A DNA stretch of 64,000 nucleotides from Pratylenchus scribneri (Eukaryota; Nematoda; Chromadorea; Rhabditida; Pratylenchidae): the NCBI GenBank assembly GCA_030063045.1, contig JAQSEB010000017.1, positions 1,674,001 through 1,738,000 on the forward strand. Direction: 5' to 3'. A model generated the notes under the pieces. The model saw only the letters and a list, made by a program, of their open reading frames with translations, was not told the origin of the DNA and did not search any database. Made by a program: the position numbers and the translations under genes. Position 1 is the stretch's first letter. Every line of letters starts with the position of its first letter. This document shows, piece after piece, positions 12,565-23,087 of this stretch.

Positions 12565-15486
12565 TCATTCCTCCTCATTTTCCTCCTCTTCTTCATGGTC
12601 CGCCTCAGCAACATTTTGCAAATGATTTCGTTTCGTCCATCGTTTAATCCTTTTCCAACGTAATCCAGCCCTAAAATGGATTTTTGGATTGTATAAATGG
12701 GGCTAATGGATTAATTCGGGGAAGGGAAAAAATCCAAAAAATATTAAAAATAGGTTTTAAGGGCTGATGAAATTCCCCGGAATTTGATGACATCTTTAGC
12801 CCAAAAACTCACTTTCTCTGTTCCGAATTCTCCTTTGCCTTCTTGTTTTTGCTTTTTCGCTTTTTGGACCACAGAATTGGGGTAGAATCGGTTTTGAGGC
12901 GGCCTTAATTTGATGGGAAATGAAGAAGATTGTCCCCCCTTTTCTGCCCATTTTACCTTTCAATTTGGTCACTCCTTTCCGCTGCAATGTTTTCAATTCG
13001 TCAATTTGGTCCTTGAGGGTTTCCATGGCTTAAAAATATTAATTTATTATTTAGAGGAATCGATTTCTTGTCCAATCAAAAAAGAATTTTTGCCTTAAAA
13101 TGCTGCTGAACAATTTTTTAAACTCTTAAATACCAGTCTGAAATTGAAAAATTCTTAGACTAAATCGATCATGCCGAGTCGAATGAGCCTATTTATTTGT
13201 CTCTAATTTGCATTTTTGATTCAGATTTATTAAAATAAAATATTAAAAAAATCATTTGCCACCACCGGGCATCGAACCGTCGACCTGCTGGGAGGATAAA
13301 TTTGACGGTTTAACCTACTGAGCTATTTTGACTTGTTTGATGGACTATTAAAAAATTAAAAAAACATTCTAAAATATTTGCTAGAACTAGAACTATTAAA
13401 AATTTTGGTTTAAAATCCACAAAAAATGGCTAAAAAATTACCGCCAATGTCCTTCGCCAATTGATTGATCGTCTCCTTATCGGCCAATTGCCTCATTTGG
13501 CAGAAGATTGGCCGAAAAATGTCCTCCTTGCTTTTGACGGCAAAATATCGATCCGCAAACACCACATATTTTCCCTTCTCCGAAATGTTCGTCTATTTAA
13601 TTACGGATATTATTTTCAATAATAAATTTAATTAATTTACCTTGACAATGCCCAAATATTCGCCCAATAAATTATGCTCTAAAATTGCATTTTTTTTGGC
13701 CAATCGAATTCGCATCAGCCGATTATATCGATTAAAACGGGCGTAACGAACTTCTGAAAAAGAATAAATTATTTTAATTGTTTATTAAATAATCAACCGT
13801 TGAGGAATTCTTCCACTTCCGAATGTTCCGCATTTTCCCTTGGGAACTGAATTCGGCTGATCAATTGTTCCGCCTCATTTTTGTATTCCTTAAAATATTA
13901 ATTAAAATAAATAAATGAAAAAAATTAATTTACATTTTCAAATTCCACTCGAAATGGGGAATAAGTGAGCAATTGAAGGTCCTCCTCATCGAATTTGGCA
14001 ATTGTGTGCGAATCCATTGGTGGCGGTGGGAAATTGAAAAAATGTGGATTGAAATTGGAATTGGCGAAAAATTCGATTAAATTTTGCGGGGAGAGAAGAT
14101 CCACTGAATTTAATAAATATTTTAATTGTTTTGTTTTTGTACCTTTATTCTTTTTGTCCTTTTTCTTTTTGTTGCCACCATTTTGGCTATTATTCATAAA
14201 TCCATTCACTTCAAAATTTATTGCTTCCGACAGCTCCAACGATGTTTTTCGCATTTTTCCACGAAGCGCCTCGGCCGCCTCATTTTTTGCTGCCGCCAAT
14301 TTTTGCTCTTTTCGAACCTAAAATATTAAATATTAATTAAATTTAATTCCATTTTTACCTTTCTATTTTCGATTGCATTTGAATTTGAGGTGGATTCAAT
14401 ACTCCTTGTTGACATCCGACGTTCGCCAATTTCACCCAAATCCGGATTGGAACTTTCCTTCAAATCAAATTTATTAATTAATTAATTGCCAAATTAGCCA
14501 AAACCTCTTCATCAAAATATGCTCTCCTTTTTTGGAATAAATGATGGCTAATTCCATTTAGATCGCCGCCATTCATTAATTCCTCAATTTTCTCTGTGCT
14601 CGACGTTTTTGATGGCGTTGCCCCATATCTTCCATTCACAATATTTTCCATCATAGATGATTGGGATGAAGTGGATGGAACTGGTTGAAGTTGATTTGAA
14701 TCTAAAATTAATAAAAAAAAAATGTTTTTGTATTATTTTTTACCTCCATTCTCTTCTTCATTCCATTCTTTGACAAAACCACTAAAAAATAATAAATTAA
14801 ATATTAATTTTGTGAATTTACCGTGTATATTTCTTCAGCACATATTCACCAATTTGACTGCGAATAAATGCCCGGTCCAGCCGGTCCATTGCCTCGCGTA
14901 ATGTCCGCTTCTTCCCCCAATCCTTGCTCAGCTCCGGCCATTGATTCAAATGTGCATTCATCAGAGAATTTAGCAGTTGCAAATCTTCTTGTGCTCCCCA
15001 CGAATTCGGACCTTCATCCATCAATGTTGGCCCGATGCTGTCACAAAGTGAATATCGATGATTTCGTGTGTGCGGGTGAGATTCCATTCCAAGTCGAAGG
15101 CACTAAATTAATAAATAATTAATAAACCCAACTTTGATTTACCTCAATACAAATTAGCACTTGTGTCTGTTCGCAATCCAAACATTTTGCGAATGTCGAA
15201 GTTGGCTCAAATTCCTCCAAACAAAATGAACAATTTAATTTATTCGCCTCTGACAATGCAGGAAGGTTTTGTTGCTAAATTTAATAAAATTGTTAAATAA
15301 TTCGTTGCATAGTGGTAAATCAAACCTCTCGCTTCATTTCGTACCATAAAGATTCAGTAATTGGTTCTAGAATTATATTCACTCGGTAAAGTTTTAGATT
15401 ATTCTGAAATATGTTCATTTTATTTGTTGAATAATTTGTGGTTAAAATGGCATTACCTTTTCTTCAATTTCGGAAATATTTTGCAT
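12565..15486 (-). CDS. Transcriptional adaptor ADA2 (TADA2), SAGA/ATAC component
   Basis: ADA2 bridges the GCN5 acetyltransferase to SAGA-type complexes in the nucleus. From the start at 15486, the second and third exons carry a ZZ-type zinc finger (CSFCLEEF, then CLDCEQTQVLICIE, CLRLGMESHPHTRNHRY). A SANT-like segment follows (NSWGAQEDLQLLNSLM). After a poorly conserved linker with a lysine-rich block (NKKKKDKKNKG) comes the ADA2 box FRVEFENEYKNEAEQLISRI and then VRYARFNRYNRLMRIRLAKK, matching the family's Y-N-RL-ER region. Near the C-terminus, METLKDQIDELKTLQRKGVT aligns with the family's final helix. Beyond that, the protein ends in a short basic and acidic tail; I see no SWIRM domain, which ADA2 proteins usually carry there. 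Splice phases through the last three exons agree (G|GC, AA|G). One intron contains a tRNA-like remnant. Confidence 0.88.
13258..13331 (-). pseudogene. tRNA-like remnant in an ada-2 intron
   Basis: Read on the minus strand, this segment has an internal promoter A-box-like TAGCTCAGTAGGTTA near its start and a perfect B box GGTTCGATGCC near its end, about 50 bases apart, as in a tRNA gene. The acceptor stem does not pair well (GTCAAAA against GGTGGC), so it is probably a degenerate tRNA or the head of a tRNA-derived short element. It is co-directional with the host gene. Confidence 0.55.
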
Positions 15487-16433
15487 TAATTTGCAAAGCA
15501 ATTTTCTTCGATTATCATATTCCAATATGAATCATTTTCAGTGTTTGCATTTAAAAAAGATAAAATCTAAAAATGGTCAAATTCGACAGACTAATCAATT
15601 TTCTTCATTATTCATGAGTAAAAACAATGAAAAAGGAACCAAAAAAGTGCAAAATAAGTGCAAGGTCACCCTCTCCCTCCCCCCAAAGCCCAAAACAAAT
15701 GTTCTCGAGATTCTCGATCTCCTTCCTCCTCCTCCTTTCTTTCTGATTCATTCTTTTTCCTTTATTTTTTCTTCTATTTCTCTGCCAATCTACTATCTAA
15801 TTTTAATTTAGGATAAAATGTCATTTAAAATTATAATTAAAAATTTCAAAAAAAAAAAATTAAAGGGGAATTCATTCCATCAATGGGAGAAAATTCACCA
15901 AGACCATTTATAAATTCAGCATTCATATATTCATTCACAAAATTTAATTCATTTTATAAAATGGAATGCATCAAAATCAGTGAAGCGATAAAATCAGAAA
16001 CTTATGTGGGTGAATGTACACGCCACTTCCTTCTTGTTAATTTTGGCTGTTTCTTCGGGCAATTTTTCAGCCATTGTTATATTCTTCTTTGTTGATGAAA
16101 CCAACCAAACAATAATTGGAGGATGGAATGCCGAAGGGCAATTTACATGCCCACTCGGCAATTTGTCAATTCAGACGGGTCTTTCTTGGCCTTGGACAAT
16201 TGCCGCCGGGGAACCAATGGCACCAAAAAATGATGTTGTCTTCGTTGAATCCGTCGTCCGCCTTCCGGAAGAGGGATGGAGCACACGCCCACTCGGCCGT
16301 CCGTTGGGAATTGTTGGAAATCCTCCCTCAAAAATTATCCCCATTGTCACATCCCAAAGTTGGAATCTTTTGCCAAAAACTCATTCATCTCGATTCAAAT
16401 AAGCCCCAGAGAATTTCCATCCCCCAACCAAAA
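15487..16433. other. Divergent interval between ada-2 and flp-12
   Basis: No gene is firmly supported. A plus-strand frame of 132 codons at 16004-16402 opens with a hydrophobic run (SFLLILAVSSGNFSAIVIFF) that could be a signal peptide, but the rest has no recognisable similarity and no supporting splice pattern. It may be 5' leader or promoter DNA of flp-12. Confidence 0.35.
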
Positions 16434-16876
16434 ATGATTAGTAAATTTGTTCCAATGTTCTTTGTGCTTCTGTTGATCACCGTCATTATTTCCATTTTTG
16501 GGCAAATCAACGGTCAAAGAGCGCATTTTATTGGTATTTAATGAATGGACGGGCATTTTGGGAAATATTTAAATTTTTATAGCCCAAAGAGGAATGGCTG
16601 AGGCCAATGCTGTCCAAAATCATCCAATTCGAAGTTTGGAAGGGGCTGTGGCCGATAGGTACAAATTATTAGTTCGAAAATAAACCGCTCAAATTTTAGA
16701 GTTGAAAATCAACTTTTGGGTGCCCTAGAACTTCTTCAAACCTATCAAGAAGGTAAATTGGATATCAAAAAGTTCAAAAAATTCCAATTTAAGCCGAACC
16801 TTTTCCAGCCAAATTTGCCGAAAAGAAACGGAATAATAAATTCGAATTCATTCGATTTGGCCGGAGAAGACGTTGA
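16434..16876 (+). CDS. FMRFamide-like neuropeptide precursor FLP-12
   Basis: Short secreted prepropeptide in four exons: 16434-16533, 16583-16658, 16700-16752 and 16809-16876. The first exon encodes a strong signal peptide (MFFVLLLITVIISIFG). The last exon is decisive: after a 56-base intron it reads KKRNNKFEFIRFGRRRR and then stops. This contains a dibasic cleavage site, the peptide core NNKFEFIRF, the amidation glycine and a basic cluster. C. elegans FLP-12 is RNKFEFIRFamide, and plant-parasitic nematodes have a close variant, so the identity is clear. The expected product is one copy of an amidated peptide acting on neurons or muscle. If the last intron is read through, the frame stays open to about 16902 but the peptide is lost. 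Confidence 0.9.
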
Positions 16877-17123
16877 AATGGAAAACGGCAAACAAAAATA
16901 ATAAATTGTCCATTTTTATTTGAAATTATTCCAATCGGAAGAATAAAGTGAATTGAATTGTGTTGATTTAATACATAAAATGCATTTTTAAGAAAGATCG
17001 CTAATGATGTCACTAAAGTTATACAACAAAACAAAAAATAATGAGGAGAGGATTATTCTTGGGAATTGGTTGGATATGAAAAGACTGGGATTATGTCGGT
17101 CAAAATTATATTTATTTATTCTT

Positions 17124-18351
17124 CTACTTCTTCACAAATGTGGTCTCTTCTTGTATCAATATGGTCTCTTCCGGTTCTGACAAATCTGAAAAATTAAAAT
17201 TCACAATTATTATATTAATTTGTTTAAAAAAAACCTTGACTCGCCGTCGATGCCTTCCTTTCCGATTCAATTTCATTTTCGGTGCTTTCGTCAGTTTGCG
17301 ATGAAAAATCGAGTGGTTTATTCATTATGCCAAATCGCTTGTTCATTTCGGCCTTTGATGGATTGAAGAAATTGCACTGGAAATAATTTAAATTTAATTA
17401 TGATTTTTTTGTATTAATTTAATCCAATAAAATAAAATACCCTGAAGCAATAATAGGAAATTGTCTCGAATTCCTCCTTCAATGCCATTCCATTATGCGA
17501 ATAACAATTGGAACAAATCAAAGCGAAACTTAAATTTAAATATTAAAAATAATTTCAAAAAATAATTTCACCGGCTATTGATGCTTTCGCCCATCACAAA
17601 GTCCAAAACGCGGTCAATCGGTGTTCGGCTTGGCTCAACGAATGGTCGAATTGGTGTCCGGTGTGGATTATCCAGCGGACGGTGGCCGGTCTCGCGAATT
17701 TCGTACAATTTTGGCACCGGTTTTGTTGGTTGTTTTCCACCCATTTGATCAATTTCCTTGTTCTTTGATGAATCCAGATTCGCATTCGTCGCTGTTTTCG
17801 ATGATGTTGACGGTCCAAGCCATTCGCTCACTTCTGATTCGGTTCCATATTTTTCAATTATTTCCTAAATTCCAAATGTTTATAAAATTCCATTCCAAAA
17901 TGGAAAACCTTTGCCACTTTGTATTTTTCATTCTCCTTGACCTCCTCAATTATGGCCACTTTCTTATCGGTGAATATTTTGATGCGTTTTCGTTTTCGAT
18001 CAATTAGCCAATCATAATAGTTGATCATCGCAAATCGAAGGGCAATAAATGCAAGTGAAGTGAGGGAGAGAACGGTGGAAATTGAGAGGAATTTGCGTCT
18101 CAAATTTGGATGCGATTGATGCCAATAAAATGTGCTCCCTGCGGTCGAGATGAAAAAACAAAGCAAAATTAGCCATTTCAATGACCTAAAATAATGCATA
18201 AATTAAATTAAAATAATATTTAATCTAACCAAGCTCTACTGTCCAAAAGTTGCTTCAGCTGAATTTCCAATTCTTTAATTTGAACCATCAATTCGTCCAA
18301 TTCTTCACTAGGCGGTCTACGTCGACGGAATACACGCAAATAATTTCCCAT
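17124..18351 (-). CDS. Lunapark, ER three-way-junction protein
   Basis: Lunapark shapes and stabilises endoplasmic reticulum network junctions. Exon 1 begins MGNYLRVFRRRRPPSEELD, matching the family's short N-terminus before a coiled coil. Exon 2 carries two membrane segments (LKWLILLCFFISTAGSTFYW and a second around SISTVLSLTSLAFIALRF), then a basic coiled coil ending KEN-EKYKVAKVF, typical of the family. The C-terminal half holds the lunapark zinc finger: LALICSNCYSHNGMALKEE, then YYCFRC followed across an intron by NFFNPSK. The protein ends in an acidic tail; the stop is at 17124. The gene starts only 152 bases downstream of the mrpl-4 stop on the same strand, which suggests an operon or at least shared transcription. 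Identity is firm from the zinc finger. Confidence 0.93.
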
Positions 18352-18502
18352 TTTTGGGTAGTTGAGATCAAATTAACTTTAAAATAATTTTTAAAATAAT
18401 TAAAATAAAAAATTAAGAAATATTTATAATTGAATTAACATTTAAATTATTATTGAATTAGAATTGGAAAAATAAAATTTATTCAATATAAAAATGATGG
18501 AT

Positions 18503-19610
18503 TTAAATAAATGGCGGTTGAATTGGATCCTCCTCATGCTCACTTTCGGCCAATATTTTCTCTTTATAGTCTATGTATCGATATTGAACATTTTTCAGGC
18601 CAGTTTTATAAATTCTCTGCAGCATTCTCCTCTCCAATTCATCGACCACTCTTTTGGACAAAATCAATGTTTCATGTTTCATAATGCTGTAACAATTCAT
18701 CCCATAAAGTGGCATTACGGTGAATGTTGGAATTTGTTCGGTTGCTTCCACCAAATTTTTCACATTTTCGTCCATTTTGCTGAATTAAAATAATTTTAAG
18801 TTATTTTAAGACCATTCAAAGAATTACCTATCGATAAAAAGGATGGAATAGCCCCAATTGCGAGCATCGGCCACATCATGAAGGAACTTAATTTATTTTT
18901 ATTATTTTATTTTCTGAATTATAAAACCTGTGGATCTGTGGTGCTAAGGGAATTGAAATCGTCCACAATGACCAGGTCGTCCTGTGCATGTTTTATTGTG
19001 AGCGCAACTCGGAGTCCATGTAGGCGAATTGTGTCTGGGAGCATATAAAATTTGGTTGCCGGACCGCGAACTCCATGAGCAAAACCTCCGCGGTAAAAGT
19101 GAGGTGAACGAATGCTAAAAAAGAAATAGAAATAATTTAATTTGAATTAAAATGAACCTTCCAGCGTGATGCTTGCCAACTTTCTTTTGTGGCCATGGTT
19201 TTCGGCCACCTCCCGGCATTTCAGCTTTTGACAACATTTTTGTCAATGTCAAATTTCTGTAATTTTCTTGCCTGAAAATTTGAATTTATTTTAAAATTTT
19301 CATTTTGGAACCGACCATGCAATATTTCGATGAAGAAGATCTATCCGAGGTGGAACACGAAAAATGTCTTAAAATTTATTTTTTAAATAAAATCTAAAAA
19401 ATTTATAAAACCTGGATGAAGTTGGATTATTTCCTTTCGATTATCCTCAATTTCATCCAACGAAGTGACCCAGGCTTCGGGAATTTCAAGGAATGGATTT
19501 CGAGTATCAAGGCGCCAAAGTTCTCGGGTGCCGGCCAATGAAGATGAAGTTAAAAAACTTCGACTGTTGCCAATAATTTTTAAAAACATTCTTAAATTTT
19601 CAAAGCTCAT
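18503..19610 (-). CDS. Mitochondrial large-subunit ribosomal protein uL4m (MRPL4)
   Basis: Structural protein of the mitochondrial 39S subunit. The first exon (start ATG at 19610) supplies the N-terminal extension, with LEIPEAWVTSLDEI before the core. The core runs FRVPPRIDLLHRNIAW, then AEMPGGGRKPWPQKKVG and GSIRSP, then GVRGPATKFYMLPDTIRLHG, ALTIKHAQDDLVIVDD and finally PLYGMNCYSIMKHETLILSK. Every block is in the order found in MRPL4. Introns are short, with consistent phases. The C-terminal exon ends in an acidic stretch (ESEHEEDPIQ). It lies immediately upstream of lnp-1 on the same strand. Confidence 0.94.
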
Positions 19611-19952
19611 TTTATGAATAGAAAATTGTATTGGTTTTCAAATGAATCCTCAAAAATGCAAATTAATTCATCTTTCTTTGATTGATCTTCGCTAAGAAAA
19701 AAAAGAATATGTTAAAATTTGAGAGTAAAAAGAAAAAGAAAATTTGACAATTCATCCCAAAATAAACATAAATACTTCAAAAAATAAATGAATATTCCTT
19801 TAATTACCGTAACAAAAATTGCGCATAGTGCAGAATTAATTGGAAAAAATAAAACAAAATTATTTTATGCAAATTTTACATTAAATACAATAAAAAAAAG
19901 GAATATTTAATGCGTTTTATAACAGGAAAATGAGGGTATAAAATGTGAATAT

Positions 19953-21211
19953 TCAAATTAGAAAGCTCCTTTCATTCATTATAAGTGTTTCTCCCTGTGA
20001 ATAGAACTTCCGCCTTTCACCTCTTCCCGGATTGTTATTGTTATTATTATCGTTGTTGATGTGATTTTGATCGGCAGAAGGAGGGGATAAAGGATGCGAA
20101 GTGCAAATGCTTCTTCGCTCATCATCCAACAATGCCCCGTAGTTTGCCTCAGGGTGCCATCTATCAATAAAATGCCATTATCATATGAATTAGAACGGAA
20201 TTGGGGCCACAAGCTTGGAAATATGTAAAAAAAATGGTCACCCTTACCCTGTTTGTTGATGATACGAGGGCCCGCCATTCAATTCAGAGAACACGAATTT
20301 TCCAATCACTTTTGGACCTTTTGAAGTGTTTTCATTGGCCATTTTGGCCTTCCTTCCATCCAAAATTGAATGCAAAAATGCGCATTTCGCGCATCCCTCC
20401 TTTGCTTGAGTAGTTTTGTCTGCCATTTCCCTCATTCTGAAAGGCGACGCTGGCACTTCCGGACTATAGGTGATGCGGTCGAAACCAACAAAATGACCGG
20501 CTGAATTGGACGGAGAAGCGGTGCGACATTGAGCGAAATTTGGGGAGGTAGGGGAGCAGAACCCAGTCGATGATGGACCGGAATAATTTTTGACTGGGAT
20601 TTTGAGGTGATGAGCAGCGATTCCTGCTGATGAGCCAATTTGGCCACCATATTTGGCCCTTCCAGTGGATAGAAGATTTGAATAGCCATACTTCAAAAAT
20701 TGTTGGAATAAACCACTTCAATGATAGGCAAATAATAACCTCATGAACAATTCGAGAATCCATCGACCCTGCCCTGCCACGCTCCATCGCCGGGCCCCAG
20801 TCGATCATTACCTTCCCACAGAGAACGCCTCCAACAACAATCAACACTATAAAATATGAAAATGAATTCAAAGAAAACAAAATTAAAGACCTGGGCCAGC
20901 CAACCAAACTTTGCCAATTTGTGAATCCTTTTGGAAGACGGCGAACACCGTGAACACAATGCCGGTGAGAATCAGTGAAAAGGAAACGCAGCCATAGCTT
21001 TAGGGAATATTTTTGGGGAATGGATGGATGATGATTTTGTGCGGGAAAAACCTGGCCAAATGAAGTTGATGCCGATGGAGGCGAACACAGCAGCACCAAA
21101 ACATAAACAGGGGCCTGCCGTGGGCATCAAGCCCCAAAAGGGCTTGGCTTCTTCTTTAACAGTGGGGCGATGACGATTCCGTGGCACAATCGACGACAAA
21201 TTCAGTGACAG
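19953..21211 (-). CDS. Unassigned multi-pass membrane protein (5' end incomplete)
   Basis: I do not recognise the family. The first visible coding exon starts after an acceptor at 21212 and reads a hydrophilic segment followed by a hydrophobic helix (TAGPCLCFGAAVFASIGINF). The next exons give two more helices (VSFSLILTGIVFTVFAVF and VLIVVGGVLCGKVM), with a short polar loop KDSQIGKVW between them. A long cytoplasmic-looking tail follows, rich in Ser, Pro and Gly, with a polyasparagine run (NNDNNNNNN) in the last exon before the stop at 19953. Later splice phases agree (P-G|V, HE|YGY, TG|W). The junction between the first two visible exons is unclear: a canonical GT donor puts the second exon out of frame. 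The start codon was not found. Three hydrophobic segments followed by a tail would suit a small membrane scaffold; no function is claimed. Confidence 0.6.
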
Positions 21212-23087
21212 CTGAGACGAGCAATGAATGACAAAAAAGGGGTTGGGATAAATGAATTGACGGAAATGGATGAGGGGAAAATGGCAATTGAGCGGACACT
21301 ATAGCCGATAATCCTCCAAAATCGGCTGCTTCCTGTTCCCTTCTATGGAGCTGGGAATGGTCCGGAGGATGAATTTGAATTGGAGGGGAAATGGACTGAA
21401 AATGAAGAAAAAATGAATAAATTGGCGGAACAACGATAGGAATTTTTTGGTGAAAATGAGCCGGTGGGAAAATTCAACCCAAAAGAAGAGGGACATGGCC
21501 AAAATGAGGCAAAAGGTTATCATTTGGGGAGCGAAAAGTCAAAAAGGAAGGAAAAGTCTTGGAGCCAAGGAGCATTGCCAATGCCAATGGCCATGTTTTT
21601 TTGTTCTTCCATTGAATTATAGACAAGGTGGACTCCTCTGTGGAATATGGAAGAAAGCAATCCCCGCATTTTGGGAGATTGCTTCATGTTGTTGCCTTGG
21701 GCGGGATGAATGGGAAAATGACGAAGAGAAAAACGAAAGGGAGGAAAAGGCGCCCTTTAGTTCGGTCCCCTTTTGCATTTTTGACGGCCAAAGCCAACAC
21801 ACGGCGGGTCGAAGGGGGAACAAGGGACCAATGATGGGGACAAAGTGAGGCAAAAAAGCCCGGCGGAAATTGAATTGCCAGCGGTCCCCGCGAGGAGCTA
21901 AATGCAATTGTGCGCGAGAGGCAATCTGGCAGATTGACAATCAGCAGTATGGCCTAAAGTGTACTAAACAATATCCCATTTGGTTATTCCATCGATCTTC
22001 TGCTTAAATATGTGGTGGCATCCGGGCCAATTCGCCTCTGGCCCATCTTCTTCAAACACTGTTGTTCCTCTGTAAAATGTGCCGCCGTTCTCCTCCCCTC
22101 CCTATTCATTTTTTTTGTTTGCTAATCCACTGCATTGCCGGGGCACTTTGTACCCTCTCGAACCGAAGAAGAAGAAGAAGATGATGACAAATGTGAATGA
22201 ACAATGAAGAATTGTTTAGGAAAAGGGGGGACAAAAAGATGGCAAAAAGAAGAAGGAGAAGAGGTGGCCCAAAAAGGTGGCAATGGGGACAAACTACTGC
22301 TCGTTTGCATGGGAAAAGTGTCCCTGAATGGGGACGGGGCCTCTTCTGGCTTTGACAATCCAACAAATTTGGGAAATATTTGGGGAAGAATGTGGAAAAA
22401 ATGGGGAAATTGAGGGATTAAAACGAATTGATATTCAAATTTAGAAATTAATTTGGAAATTGCGCAAGCACAAAGCAGGGAAAAGTACAAAATGGATTTT
22501 CAACTTTCAATCTTTCATCCCTTCTTTGAATTGTATTTGTTTGTTTGTTTTTTGTTCATTTTGTCTCGATAGCCGTCTCAATTCCAACTCAATTGCTTTT
22601 AACCCTTTTTACAGTCAATGCTTCTGTTTTTCCTTCCATTTACCCTTCATTCATTCTCGATTGGTTGCCACTTATCAAGGCAATGAAGGGCGGGGAGGGG
22701 GGGGGGGAGGGCAGCTGAACCGATCCATCCCTTTTGGCCAAAGTGGCGGCTTATCCAACCGACGATCCATCCAAGGGGACTGTCTTCCCCCATCCCATCG
22801 TCCTTTGCACTTCTTCCTCTTCAAAAAAACTTCATTCGGCCACCAATTTGTTCGGCTCCCCAATCCTCGCGGCTCATTTGTTTATCCGCTCTTCAACTTG
22901 GCCATAGCCCACATTGGCCATAAGGCCCCATCCATTCCCATCGATCCTCTATGGCCAAATTGTCTCGCTAATCCAATTTCCTTTTTCCCTATGAGAAACA
23001 ACGGTGAATAAAGAGAAAAGCAGCCAAATTAAGAGTTTTTTTTCCAAACATTCTCTGCCCTCATTTTCTGCCCAAATTTGGCCAAAA
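21212..23087. other. Divergent intergenic interval, no gene supported
   Basis: This lies between the unassigned membrane gene (-) and the pseudokinase gene (+). A minus-strand frame from an ATG at 21523 is hydrophobic and might be a missing first exon of the membrane gene, but no donor joins it convincingly. Other frames are short and unrecognisable. A G run sits near 22697-22710. Confidence 0.35.

Noticed and set aside
16004..16402. 132-codon frame with signal-like N-terminus upstream of flp-12
   Set aside because: No family resemblance beyond the hydrophobic start and no splice pattern; kept only as a note.
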